Source of the DNA: Streptomyces sennicomposti
GTDB taxonomy: Bacteria; Actinomycetota; Actinomycetes; Streptomycetales; Streptomycetaceae
NCBI RefSeq assembly: GCF_019890635.1
Contig: NZ_JAIOAB010000022.1
Span: 1-64,000 of the forward strand
DNA: 64,000 bases
Reading direction: 5' to 3'
Every line of letters begins with the position of its first letter. Position 1 is the first letter of the stretch. A model generated the notes under the pieces. The model worked only from the letters and a program-made list of their open reading frames with translations, ran no database searches and was not told where the DNA came from. This document shows, in pieces, positions 44,566-52,562 of the stretch. The position numbers and the translations under genes are program-made.

Positions 44566-46577
44566 GTCGTGGCTCCCCCGGCGAGCGACCAGTCCGACGG
44601 CAGGGCCTCGAAGTAGGCCTGCTGTTCGAGGTCGATGCGGGTGCCGGGCGCGACCAGCTCGACCTGGGAGGGCCAGGACGAGAGGTCGGTCGTCCCCAGC
44701 GCCCGGGCGAGCCGGGCGGCGAAGCGAGGCATGATCGGCGTGGCCGCGCGGGCCAGCAGTCGTGCCGCGGCCAGTTCCAGCGCGACGGCCGTTCGGGCCT
44801 CGTCCTGCCAACCGGCGATCAGCGCGGTCCGTGCCTCCGCTTCGGCGAACCGCCGGGCGTCGACGACGATCCCGTCCAGTTCGGCGGCCGCACGGTTCAG
44901 CGAGAACCCGTCCTGCCCGTAGCTGTCGGCGACAGCGGCGAGCCGTATTCCCAGGCCGTTGAGGAACGCCGTGTGCTCAGGGGTCCAGACACCTGCGTCC
45001 GGGGCGACCCCGCCGTACTGTCCGGCGACCCGTGCGCCCAGGTCGTTCAGCCAGCCCTGCCAGCCGTCCACCAGGACCCGCCGCACGGTCTCCGTGTACG
45101 CCTCGAGCGCGAAGTTCGTCCGGTGCCGCTCCGGACGCGTGAGCGACAGGTAGTAGCGCACCGCGTCCACGGTCTCCGGCCGCAGGATCTGCTTGCCCCA
45201 GATGGCATGGCGCCTGCTGGTGGAGAACTTGCCGTCCTCCAACAGGTAGAACTCATTGACGTGGTAATCGATATCGGGATTCCACCGCGGGTACGCCAAC
45301 CGGTAGAGAGCCGGGTAGAGCACGGCGTGGTAGAAGCTGTTGTCGTAGCCGAAGAAGTGGACGAACTTCCAGTCCTGCTCGGGAGTCAGGGCCTGCCAGT
45401 CACGGCCCAGCCGCCCGCCGAGGGCCTCGACGCCGTGGAGAAAGCCGTAGGACATCTCGGGCCAGACCCAGATCACCTGCCCGTCCACCGTCGTCTCCGC
45501 GGGCGCGACGCCCCAGTCCGAAGGGTGGGTCACGGGAAGGTCGAGCCTGGGGCGCGCGAACACCCGGTCCGCCAGTTCGCGGAGCCGGGCCGGGACCCGG
45601 CCGAGACGGTGGTGGTCGGCGACCTCGCCGCCGAACTCGTGCAGGGGCAGGACGAAGCGTGCGACAGGTCGCCGCTTCGGCGGCGCCTGTGACCGGCTGC
45701 TGCGCGGGTCGACCAGGTCGACGCAGACGTTCGGTTCGCCGCACTCCTCGCAGATGTTGCCGCTGGTGCCGCCCCCGCATCCGGGACAGCCGCCCGAGAC
45801 GTCCACCTCGTAGAGGTAGGCGTCCGTCCCGTCGTCCACCAGGGCGGGCGTCTGCCTGACGGTGACCGCCCCCGAGTCGACCAGCTTCGAGAAGTATCCG
45901 CGCAGGCCGTCCCGGTAGCCGGGGTCCTCGTTGGTCACCGTGTACTGGTCGACCTCGATGTCCATCAGACGGAGCGTCGCGGCGATCTCGGCACTGTAGT
46001 GCTCGGCGGTGCGCGCCGGTTCGCGCTCCTCACGGCGGGCGCGGTCGACCACATAGCTCTGGTAGTCGTCGCTCCCGGTGAGGTGCCATGCCTCGGCGCC
46101 CCGCATGCGCTGGAAGCGGACGTAGGCGTCAGCTCCCAGGTAGGGACCGGACAGGTGGCCGAGGTGGAGGTCGCCGTTCGGAGTGGGCGGGGTCGAGAAG
46201 ACGAAGACCGGCCTCTCGTGGAACCGGCGGCGCGTGCCGCCGGCCGCCGCGGCCTGGGCGGCGCGCGCCGGGTCGCGCCAGTACAGGTCGAAGAAGACCA
46301 GGTCGACGTCTCCGTCGTTCTCGACGACGTGTGTCTCGAAGGGCTCGAACTGGCACACCGTTCCCGGCTCCACCCGGATCCGCCGACCGTCGAAGGCCAC
46401 CCATCCGCTTCCGGCGACGACGACGAACATCTCGATCTCGTCGTGCTGGTGCGGATCGGAGGTGACACCCGGAGCGACCCGGCCCCAGCCGGCTCCCGCG
46501 CTCATCTTCTCCACGGAGCTCATCTCGATGCCGAATGCCTGGTGCAGTTCCTCAGCGGAGAAGACGCTCACGTTCAT
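44562..46577 (-). CDS. Cupin-methionyl-tRNA-synthetase-like fusion: hydrazine (N-N bond) synthetase
   Basis: 671-residue fusion. Residues 1-105 form a cupin with metal ligands H43, H45, E49 and H83. Residues 120-671 are a class I aminoacyl-tRNA synthetase of MetRS type with HLGH at 138-141, a Cys4 zinc site (CPGC...CEEC, near 263-280) and KFSTS near 449 in place of KMSKS. This rare architecture is that of Spb40-type enzymes, which activate an amino acid as its adenylate and join it, after rearrangement at the cupin, to N6-hydroxylysine through an N-N bond. The long upstream frame extension to 47855 is antisense sequence; the real ATG overlaps the oxidase stop as ATGA. The neighbouring N-hydroxylase and amino-acid oxidase complete the known trio. 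A housekeeping MetRS is excluded by the cupin and the context. Confidence 0.93.
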   Translation of the reverse strand: MNVSVFSAEELHQAFGIEMSSVEKMSAGAGWGRVAPGVTSDPHQHDEIEMFVVVAGSGWVAFDGRRIRVEPGTVCQFEPFETHVVENDGDVDLVFFDLYWRDPARAAQAAAAGGTRRRFHERPVFVFSTPPTPNGDLHLGHLSGPYLGADAYVRFQRMRGAEAWHLTGSDDYQSYVVDRARREEREPARTAEHYSAEIAATLRLMDIEVDQYTVTNEDPGYRDGLRGYFSKLVDSGAVTVRQTPALVDDGTDAYLYEVDVSGGCPGCGGGTSGNICEECGEPNVCVDLVDPRSSRSQAPPKRRPVARFVLPLHEFGGEVADHHRLGRVPARLRELADRVFARPRLDLPVTHPSDWGVAPAETTVDGQVIWVWPEMSYGFLHGVEALGGRLGRDWQALTPEQDWKFVHFFGYDNSFYHAVLYPALYRLAYPRWNPDIDYHVNEFYLLEDGKFSTSRRHAIWGKQILRPETVDAVRYYLSLTRPERHRTNFALEAYTETVRRVLVDGWQGWLNDLGARVAGQYGGVAPDAGVWTPEHTAFLNGLGIRLAAVADSYGQDGFSLNRAAAELDGIVVDARRFAEAEARTALIAGWQDEARTAVALELAAARLLARAATPIMPRFAARLARALGTTDLSSWPSQVELVAPGTRIDLEQQAYFEALPSDWSLAGGATT

Positions 46578-47650
46578 TGCTGGCCCCCTTGGTCGGAAAC
46601 GTTCTCGACGGCTCTGCGGAGCAGATGCGCCGCCTCTGCTGCGATGGCGGGTGCGAGCCTGTAGCCGGAGCCGTTGGCGGCGCCCGCGAACACCAGTCGG
46701 CCCTCCTCGTCCAGAGCACGTACCAGCGGCTCCCGGTTGGCGCTGTACGCGTCGCAGAACACCCTTCCGCTGCGGGCGGAGCCGGCCAGGCGGGGGGCGC
46801 GGGCGAACAGCACCTCGCGGGCGTCGGCCAGGTCCGCCGCGCAGACGCTGCCGGTGAGCCGGTCGGGGTCGACGTCCCAGACCTGGCTGGTGTAGCTGAA
46901 GAGCCAGCGCCTCTGCTCGTGGAGCGGGAGCAGGAACGCGTCCTCGTCGTGGAAGACGACGACGCCGTCCTCGGCCGCGGGCGGCACTTCGATGTGCAGC
47001 GCGACGACCTTCTTCACCCTGGCGCCCAGGGGGGCGAGCCGTTCCCGCCAGGCCGGCGCGGCCAGCCACGGGCCGGGGGCGAGCACGACCGAGCCGGCTG
47101 TGACGCGCTCCCCTGTGCTGAACCCGAGTTCGTACCCGCTCGCGACCCGGTCCAGGGAGGCGACGAAGACGCCTTCCCTGAAACTCGTCCGCGGCCGCAG
47201 GGACCGGGCCAGTGCCCGGGTCAACGCCCCGACATCGGCGTACTGGCAGCCCTCGCCCGTCCAGGCCGCCGTCTCGTCCGACAGCGGTGGCAGCCAGTCC
47301 GGCAACGCGTCCACGCGGGACAGTCCGGCCTCGTCGAGATAGGCCGCCTCCACCTGGTCCACAGCCGCACGGTCGGACACCACCAGCAGGGGAACCGGAT
47401 GAATGGGCAACGCCGGATCGGCGTCGAGCAGGGCCCTGTAGTAGGCCTGGCTGTAGCCGGCCATGCGGCGTACGCGTTCCGTCGCGCCACGGGGGAAGTG
47501 CAGCCCGGCCGACCGGCGACTGGCTCCGGACCCGACGGCGTCCTGTTCGAGCACCAACACGGAGGCGTGCGGGGCCCGGAGCGCCAGCTCCCGCGCGATC
47601 GTGCACCCGATGATTCCGCCACCAACGACTGCGAAGTCGACCTGTGTCAT
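46574..47650 (-). CDS. FAD-dependent amino acid oxidase (DAO family), hydrazinoacetate-releasing
   Basis: 358-residue D-amino acid oxidase-fold flavoenzyme. The N-terminal FAD motif is VVGGGIIGCTIARELA with the EQD ribose-binding acid, then GSGASRRSAGLH, and a C-terminal GAANGSGYRLAPAIA. In s56-p1, formycin/pyrazomycin and triacsin-type pathways a protein of this family cleaves the lysine-derived hydrazine adduct to hydrazinoacetic acid and 2-aminoadipate semialdehyde. It lies 3 bp after the lysine N-hydroxylase and overlaps the cupin-MetRS start (ATGA), so stoichiometric co-expression is likely. The function is assigned from family plus context. Confidence 0.9.
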   Translation of the reverse strand: MTQVDFAVVGGGIIGCTIARELALRAPHASVLVLEQDAVGSGASRRSAGLHFPRGATERVRRMAGYSQAYYRALLDADPALPIHPVPLLVVSDRAAVDQVEAAYLDEAGLSRVDALPDWLPPLSDETAAWTGEGCQYADVGALTRALARSLRPRTSFREGVFVASLDRVASGYELGFSTGERVTAGSVVLAPGPWLAAPAWRERLAPLGARVKKVVALHIEVPPAAEDGVVVFHDEDAFLLPLHEQRRWLFSYTSQVWDVDPDRLTGSVCAADLADAREVLFARAPRLAGSARSGRVFCDAYSANREPLVRALDEEGRLVFAGAANGSGYRLAPAIAAEAAHLLRRAVENVSDQGGQQ

Positions 47651-47653
47651 GGC

Positions 47654-48949
47654 TCAGCCCACGCTCTCGTCCGGGCTGAGCTTCGCCGACCATTCGATGA
47701 ACGAGGGAACCGTGTCGTCGCTGCGCACACATCGCACGCGGTCGATGATCCGCTGGCTCCGCCAGGCCAGCAGGCTGAGGTTCTTGTCCGCCAGTCCGCG
47801 CTGTCGCAGAGCCGCGTTCTGGAGGAAGATGCTCCGGTTCGAAGGGCCGTCCCACATCACGGCGAAATCACTGTCGATGCGAAACTCGTCGCCCTCGCGC
47901 TCGAGTCGGTCCGCGATCGGCGCGAGGAAGTCGGGCGCGGTGGTGCGGAACCCGGTCGCCCAGACCACTACGTCGGCGTCGACCTGCCCGAGGACCGCCG
48001 GATGATTGCTGTTGGACAGCTTCAACGACCAGGCGTTGTCGGAGGCGGCGACCGCGATCACGTTCCGGTTCGGGTACAGCGAGACCAGGTCGGTGTTGCC
48101 GTGGATGAACCGCTCGGCGTAGATGCGCTGATAGATCTCGCGGAGTGTGCCCTCGGAGATGCCGTCACTGGTGAGGAGGTGCTCCCGGTTGAACGATTCG
48201 CGCGTCCCCTGGTCCAGCCTGGCGAAGTAGTCCGAGTAGCCGGGCATGTAGAAGTCGTTGGTGAAGGGCGAGTCGTCGATGGGGTAGAAGTTGCGGCGGC
48301 GTGACACCCACGAGACCCGGCGCGGTCGCTCGGCGGACGGACGCGAGACGAGGTCGAGGAACGCCTCGGCGCCCGACTGGCCGCCGCCGACCACGCAGAC
48401 CCTCTTGCCCGCCAAGTCGCGTCCGCGAGGCACGAATTCGCTGACGTGGAACTGGGTGGGGCCGAGGTGGTCACGGGCTTCCGCCGGCACCCAGGCGGTG
48501 CTGCCGATGCCGATGGACACGTTGTTCGCCGTGACGGTGCGCCGGTTGGTGCGCAGCACGAACACGCCGTCGAAGTCGACGGAGACGACCTCCTCTCCGA
48601 ACACCACGTTCTGGTTGCGCCGGCTGGCCCATTCCAGGTAGTTGCGGAACTCCTGCCGCGGCACCGCACTGAACTGGGCGTTGATGAAGTGGTAGATCCG
48701 CCCTTTGTCCTTCAGGTAGGACAGGAACGAAAAGGGACTGGTCGGGTCCGACAGACTCACCAGATCCTTGAAGACGGACACCTGGAGGGTCGCGTCGGGT
48801 ATCTGCTGTCCGTCATGCCAGCTGAACACCTCACGCTTCTCGAGGAAGAGGTTCGGCAGCCCAGGACTACCGTGCAGAAGAGATGCAAGACTCAGGTTCG
48901 CAGGGCCGACGCCTATGCCGACACACTCGTAGTGCTGTTCGTCACTCAT
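47654..48949 (-). CDS. L-lysine N6-monooxygenase (siderophore-type N-hydroxylase)
   Basis: 431-residue FAD/NADPH N-hydroxylating monooxygenase of the IucD/SidA family. It shows GIGVGPANLSLASL (FAD), the family segment PDATLQVSVFKDLVSLSDP, the NADPH motif VVGGGQSGAEAF and the late VVWATGF. ATG 48949 follows GGGGAGAAG. Lysine rather than ornithine is favoured by the adjoining cupin-MetRS and oxidase, which act on N6-hydroxylysine in known hydrazine pathways. No siderophore-type acyltransferase or IucA/C ligase accompanies it, which argues against hydroxamate siderophore synthesis. Confidence 0.92.
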   Translation of the reverse strand: MSDEQHYECVGIGVGPANLSLASLLHGSPGLPNLFLEKREVFSWHDGQQIPDATLQVSVFKDLVSLSDPTSPFSFLSYLKDKGRIYHFINAQFSAVPRQEFRNYLEWASRRNQNVVFGEEVVSVDFDGVFVLRTNRRTVTANNVSIGIGSTAWVPAEARDHLGPTQFHVSEFVPRGRDLAGKRVCVVGGGQSGAEAFLDLVSRPSAERPRRVSWVSRRRNFYPIDDSPFTNDFYMPGYSDYFARLDQGTRESFNREHLLTSDGISEGTLREIYQRIYAERFIHGNTDLVSLYPNRNVIAVAASDNAWSLKLSNSNHPAVLGQVDADVVVWATGFRTTAPDFLAPIADRLEREGDEFRIDSDFAVMWDGPSNRSIFLQNAALRQRGLADKNLSLLAWRSQRIIDRVRCVRSDDTVPSFIEWSAKLSPDESVG

Positions 48950-49059
48950 GCTTCTCCCCGTGTATGCGTCGGCTTGTCTTCCCGCGCCGGCCGCCAGGGT
49001 GGGCCACGATGCGCGGGGACGGCTCTGCCCGCGTCGCTGAGGCGACCGGGGAGGACAAG

Positions 49060-50295
49060 TCAGCGTTCCACTCGACTCGCACTGTTTGCGGATGCCGCTC
49101 GGGACCGGCCCACGAGCGGCCGTCGTCCCAGCGTGTCCGCGATGATCAGCTTCTGGACCTCGGACGCTCCCTCGTAGATCCTCAGGGACCTGACCTGCCG
49201 GTACAAGCGTTCGGGGACACTGTCGGCGACCAGGCCGGCAGCCCCGTGGATCTGGACGGCAGCGTCGACGATCTCCTGTGCGGCCTCGGTGGCGGCCACC
49301 TTGGCGATACTCGAGTGCTTCGCGTAGCCGGGATTCCCGTGGTCGAGTTCCCACGCGGCCCGCGCGACCAACAGCGCGGAGGCGTTGAGCTTCACCTCCA
49401 TGTCGGCGAGCGCACCCTTCACGAGCTGGAGATCCATCAGCCTGCCGCCGTGCATCCGCCGCTCGCGGGCCTGCTGGACTGCCGAGTCGACGGCGCGCCG
49501 AGCGAATCCCACCGCGGCCGCCCCCACCGTCATCCGGAATCGCTCCAGCAGGTCCGTAGCGACCACGAACCCCTGTCCGGGGCGTCCGAGGACGCTCGAT
49601 TCGGGGACCAGGCAGTCTTCGAAGGCCAGGTGTCCGAGCGAGCGCGGAGCAATCAACCGCACCTCCTCCAGCACCCGGACCCCGGGCGTGCGCGCCGGCA
49701 CCAGGAATGCCGTGAGCCCCAGCGCACCGGGTCCCCCGCCCGTGCGGGCGATCACGCAGTGCACATCCGCGATGCCGGCATGGGCGATCCAGGCCTTGCG
49801 CCCGTTCAGCAGATAGCCGCCGGACACTCGGTCGGCGGTCAGGCCGACCGCCGACATGTCGGAACCGGCCTCCTTCTCCGAGATCGCGAACGAGCCCGCC
49901 GTCTCGCCCGACGCCATGCGCGGCAGATACTCCAACTGCTGCTCACGGTTTCCGTACCGGACGATCGGGGTTGCCGACAGCGCCTGGATGGAGAAGGCGA
50001 AGTCCGCCAGATCGTCGGCGTACGCGAGGATCTCCCTGGCCAGACAGATCGAGCGGTGGTCACCGGCGGCGGACCCGCTCGCGGGATCGAGGAAGCCCAG
50101 CCATCCGGCGGAGCCGAGCGCGCGCAGGATCTCCCGGCCGGCCTTCTCCGGGGTCCGCTCCAGAGGACGTGACCACAGGCCGGCCCGGCCGGCGCACCAG
50201 TCGGCGAGCCCCACGGCCAGCGTGCGGTGCTGCTCCTCGTAGAACGGCAACGCCAGGATGCCCTCATCGAGACCGCCGCCCAGCACGTGAGTCAT
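49060..50295 (-). CDS. Acyl-CoA dehydrogenase-like flavoprotein
   Basis: 411-residue acyl-CoA dehydrogenase fold enzyme. It contains FAISEKEAGSDM (FAD/substrate loop), LNGRKAWIAHAG, and the catalytic-base region LRIYEGASEVQKL with the glutamate kept. In assembly-line pathways such proteins oxidise carrier-bound acyl groups. In this operon a likely substrate is the hydrazinoacetyl (or N-acylated) ACP, giving a hydrazone or azo species. It is the first gene of the hydrazine operon, with operator copy 5 220 bp upstream. Ordinary beta-oxidation is unlikely given the setting. Confidence 0.88.
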   Translation of the reverse strand: MTHVLGGGLDEGILALPFYEEQHRTLAVGLADWCAGRAGLWSRPLERTPEKAGREILRALGSAGWLGFLDPASGSAAGDHRSICLAREILAYADDLADFAFSIQALSATPIVRYGNREQQLEYLPRMASGETAGSFAISEKEAGSDMSAVGLTADRVSGGYLLNGRKAWIAHAGIADVHCVIARTGGGPGALGLTAFLVPARTPGVRVLEEVRLIAPRSLGHLAFEDCLVPESSVLGRPGQGFVVATDLLERFRMTVGAAAVGFARRAVDSAVQQARERRMHGGRLMDLQLVKGALADMEVKLNASALLVARAAWELDHGNPGYAKHSSIAKVAATEAAQEIVDAAVQIHGAAGLVADSVPERLYRQVRSLRIYEGASEVQKLIIADTLGRRPLVGRSRAASANSASRVER

Positions 50296-50514
50296 GTCGC
50301 CCTTTCAGATCCGCAGGTCAGCATCGGTCGTGACGGCCGGGGACCCGGCGGCACCTTGATCAGGCGATGCCCGATGAAACTTACGCGCCCCAGGCGCGGC
50401 CCCACCAGATTCGCCGCCCTCCCGCGGCACCACGCCGATGCCGGCGCCGTGCCGGGTCTCCTCCGGTCGGGAGACGAGGTGCCGTGAGCCCGCGGCGACG
50501 TGTCGGCCGGCGCC

Positions 50515-50532
50515 TGTCTCGCCAGCGAGACA
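50515..50532. promoter_or_regulatory. Operator copy 5
   Basis: TGTCTCGCCAGCGAGACA differs from the consensus only at one central base (G to A). It lies between the KAS III stop and the acyl-CoA dehydrogenase start, so it would control the hydrazine and E1/E2 operon on the minus strand. Confidence 0.78.
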
Positions 50533-50581
50533 ACGCCCCCGCCGACCGACGCCGATGCCGCCGGTGACGCCGGTTCGGGTG

Positions 50582-51499
50582 TTAACGCGTCTGCTTGCGG
50601 AGCAGAACCCCGTACCGTACCCCTGGAACCGAGGCGGCCAGCAGGTAGTGGCCGTCGTCGCGGAGTCGACCGGCTGCCGCGAGGTCCGTCAGGTTGATGA
50701 CGGGGTCGGCGGCGAAGCAGTGGCCTACCCGTGCGATGTTGTCCGTGTACAACTGCGCTGCCGTGAATCCCGCCTGAAGCTCTTTCATGACGATGACGGC
50801 TTCGAAGATGTTGGTGTGCACGAGGATGTCGACCTGGTCGATGCTCATCGAAGCACGTTTCATCAGCTGCGCGTTCACGCGGCGGGAGAGGTCCGGACTG
50901 ATCTGGTTCGACCAGTCCAGGTCCTTCGTCTCGTGCGCTGCGGCACTCGCGACGATCTCGTACTCCCCGTCGGCGTCCGACACCAGCACACCGGCCGCGC
51001 CATCGCTGAACAGGGCAAACTTGGCCAGTCTTTCCGCCTCGACGGTGACTCTGTCGGTGGTCACGACCAGGACCCGCCGATGGATTCCGGCAGCGACGAA
51101 GGCCTCGGCGACTCGCAGGCCCGCCAGCAGGTTCGTGCATCGGTCGAGCGTGATGCCGAGGAAGTCGGTCTCACACGTTCCCAACCCCTCCGCGACGGTC
51201 CGCACGAAACCGCCGTGGCTGTCCGGACCCCCTGGGAAGCTGGTGCAGCACAGCACCAGTGCGTCGACGGAGGAGGGATCGACGCCGGCGGCGCGGAGAG
51301 TGGCCCGGCCCGCCTCGACCGCCAGGTCCTCCAGCGACTTGTGGGTCCGGTGCACATGGCCCCAGCCCCAGAGTTCGGGGGCGTACGGCACACCCAGTTC
51401 GGCGGCCCGCGCCTCCAGATCCGGAGTCTCGCTGTGGTGCGACGCGATCTCCCCCAGGACGTACTGCGGTCCGCTCAGGAAGACGGAGGAGGAACTCAT
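50582..51499 (-). CDS. KAS III (FabH)-like acyltransferase with altered triad
   Basis: 305-residue thiolase-fold enzyme of the ketoacyl synthase III group. The cysteine is C121 in LDRCTNLLAGL rather than ACSG, the first histidine is H228 in LVHTN, and the asparagine of the standard Cys-His-Asn triad is replaced by H260 (VGHCFAAD where FabH has GNTSAAS). Variants like this often transfer acyl groups to O or N nucleophiles instead of making C-C bonds. It follows a dedicated ACP gene and precedes the hydrazine operon, so a carrier-bound unit from one of these ACPs is the likely substrate. Start MSSSSVFLSG. Confidence 0.86.
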   Translation of the reverse strand: MSSSSVFLSGPQYVLGEIASHHSETPDLEARAAELGVPYAPELWGWGHVHRTHKSLEDLAVEAGRATLRAAGVDPSSVDALVLCCTSFPGGPDSHGGFVRTVAEGLGTCETDFLGITLDRCTNLLAGLRVAEAFVAAGIHRRVLVVTTDRVTVEAERLAKFALFSDGAAGVLVSDADGEYEIVASAAAHETKDLDWSNQISPDLSRRVNAQLMKRASMSIDQVDILVHTNIFEAVIVMKELQAGFTAAQLYTDNIARVGHCFAADPVINLTDLAAAGRLRDDGHYLLAASVPGVRYGVLLRKQTR

Positions 51500-51713
51500 C
51501 GGGGCTCCACGACGTGATGTGTATGTGGTCGGTCAAGTCAGGGCGATGGCCGGCTCGGCCTGGGGCCCGGCATGCCGCCGACGACCACGCCGGCCGGCGT
51601 CCGGCCCCGGACGACGAAGCACACGCTGGAAAGAGGGTCACCCGTAGAGCCTTGATCACCGCACCGGTCGCCGGCCGGCACGGACGACGGACCGCCCGTG
51701 CCGGGGGCCGGGC

Positions 51714-52136
51714 TCAGTTCGCGGGCGTCGTCTCGGATCCGGGCCCGAGTCCGGCCGCCAGGCGCTCCACCCCGGCGTCGTCCAGGCCGTCGAGGGTCGC
51801 CAGCAACTGCGCGGCCGCCTCCGGAGAGGCGTCGTCGAGGTCCGCTCCGGCGGGTCCGTCGGCCACCGGTCCGGCAGCGAACGCGGCGACGGACCCGCCC
51901 TCCGCCCGCACCCGCGCCGTCAGGCCGTCCAGGGTGAGGTCCAGCAGCTCGCCGGCCGGGACGTCCACCCCGAGGTCGGTCCGCAGCCGGCTCCACAGCT
52001 CGATGGCCGCGAGCGAGTCGAACCCGAGCGAGACCAACGGTGTGTCGCGGCTGAACGGGCTGGTCAGTCGCGCCCGGATCAGCTCGTCGAGATAGCCGCG
52101 GACGGCCTGGAGGCTGTCGCCGGTGCCGGTCGTCAC
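51714..52136 (-). CDS. Acyl carrier protein with C-terminal extension
   Basis: About 140 residues: a carrier domain with the serine in SLGFDSLAAIEL, then an Ala/Gly-rich linker and a C-terminal segment (AAQLLATLDGLDDAGVERLA) that resembles PKS C-terminal docking-type motifs and the end of the discrete AT. I chose GTG 52136 because GGAGAGG lies about 10 bases upstream; ATG 52172 is possible but its purine tract touches the start codon. The KAS III gene follows 215 bp downstream on the same strand; I see nothing coding in that gap. Cargo is unknown; an acyl or C2 unit for the KAS III enzyme is plausible. Confidence 0.85.
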   Translation of the reverse strand: MTTGTGDSLQAVRGYLDELIRARLTSPFSRDTPLVSLGFDSLAAIELWSRLRTDLGVDVPAGELLDLTLDGLTARVRAEGGSVAAFAAGPVADGPAGADLDDASPEAAAQLLATLDGLDDAGVERLAAGLGPGSETTPAN

Positions 52137-52562
52137 CTGCCCGCCGCCTCTCCGCCGCGACTCGTCGGCCATCTCCCCGATCCTGGAACTGGGTTCGCCA
52201 TGACTCTCCCATGCAACGATCCGACACTCGACATCCGGACGGCGGCCGGCGCCACTTCGCCGCGGCGCGCGGACACCCTCGCGGGCCTTCCACATGCTGC
52301 GCGTGTCTCGCCGGCGAGACAACACCACGACGCTCTCTTCGGGCTCGGGGCGTACGCCGGTGTGGACATACGTGTTCCTGCCCGGTCGTCGCCCCCCACT
52401 CCGTGGCCGGCGCACCCGGCCGGTTCCTGAGCCGTTCGGGTGGCCGGTGTCCGGTGCGGACGAGGCACTGCGGTGATGTCCGCGCCCACCGGGCGTGGAC
52501 GGCACGAGAACGGTCGAGGAGGACAGGGACAGAACCGCCCGGGGAAGAGTTCAGGGGCAAGG
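52137..52562. promoter_or_regulatory. Divergent promoter region
   Basis: About 425 bases between the divergent carrier protein and propeller genes, with operator copy 6 inside. No credible gene is seen; overlapping frames are Arg/Gly/Pro-rich shadows. Confidence 0.55.
52304..52321. promoter_or_regulatory. Operator copy 6
   Basis: Perfect TGTCTCGCCGGCGAGACA, 168 bp from the carrier protein start on the minus strand and 242 bp from the propeller gene on the plus strand. Confidence 0.8.

Noticed and set aside
44562..46577. Housekeeping methionyl-tRNA synthetase
   Set aside because: It is fused to a cupin, has KFSTS for KMSKS and is translationally coupled to an amino-acid oxidase and an acyl-AMP ligase.
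47654..48949. Hydroxamate siderophore gene
   Set aside because: No acyltransferase plus NIS synthetase or siderophore uptake genes accompany it; the neighbours form the hydrazine trio.
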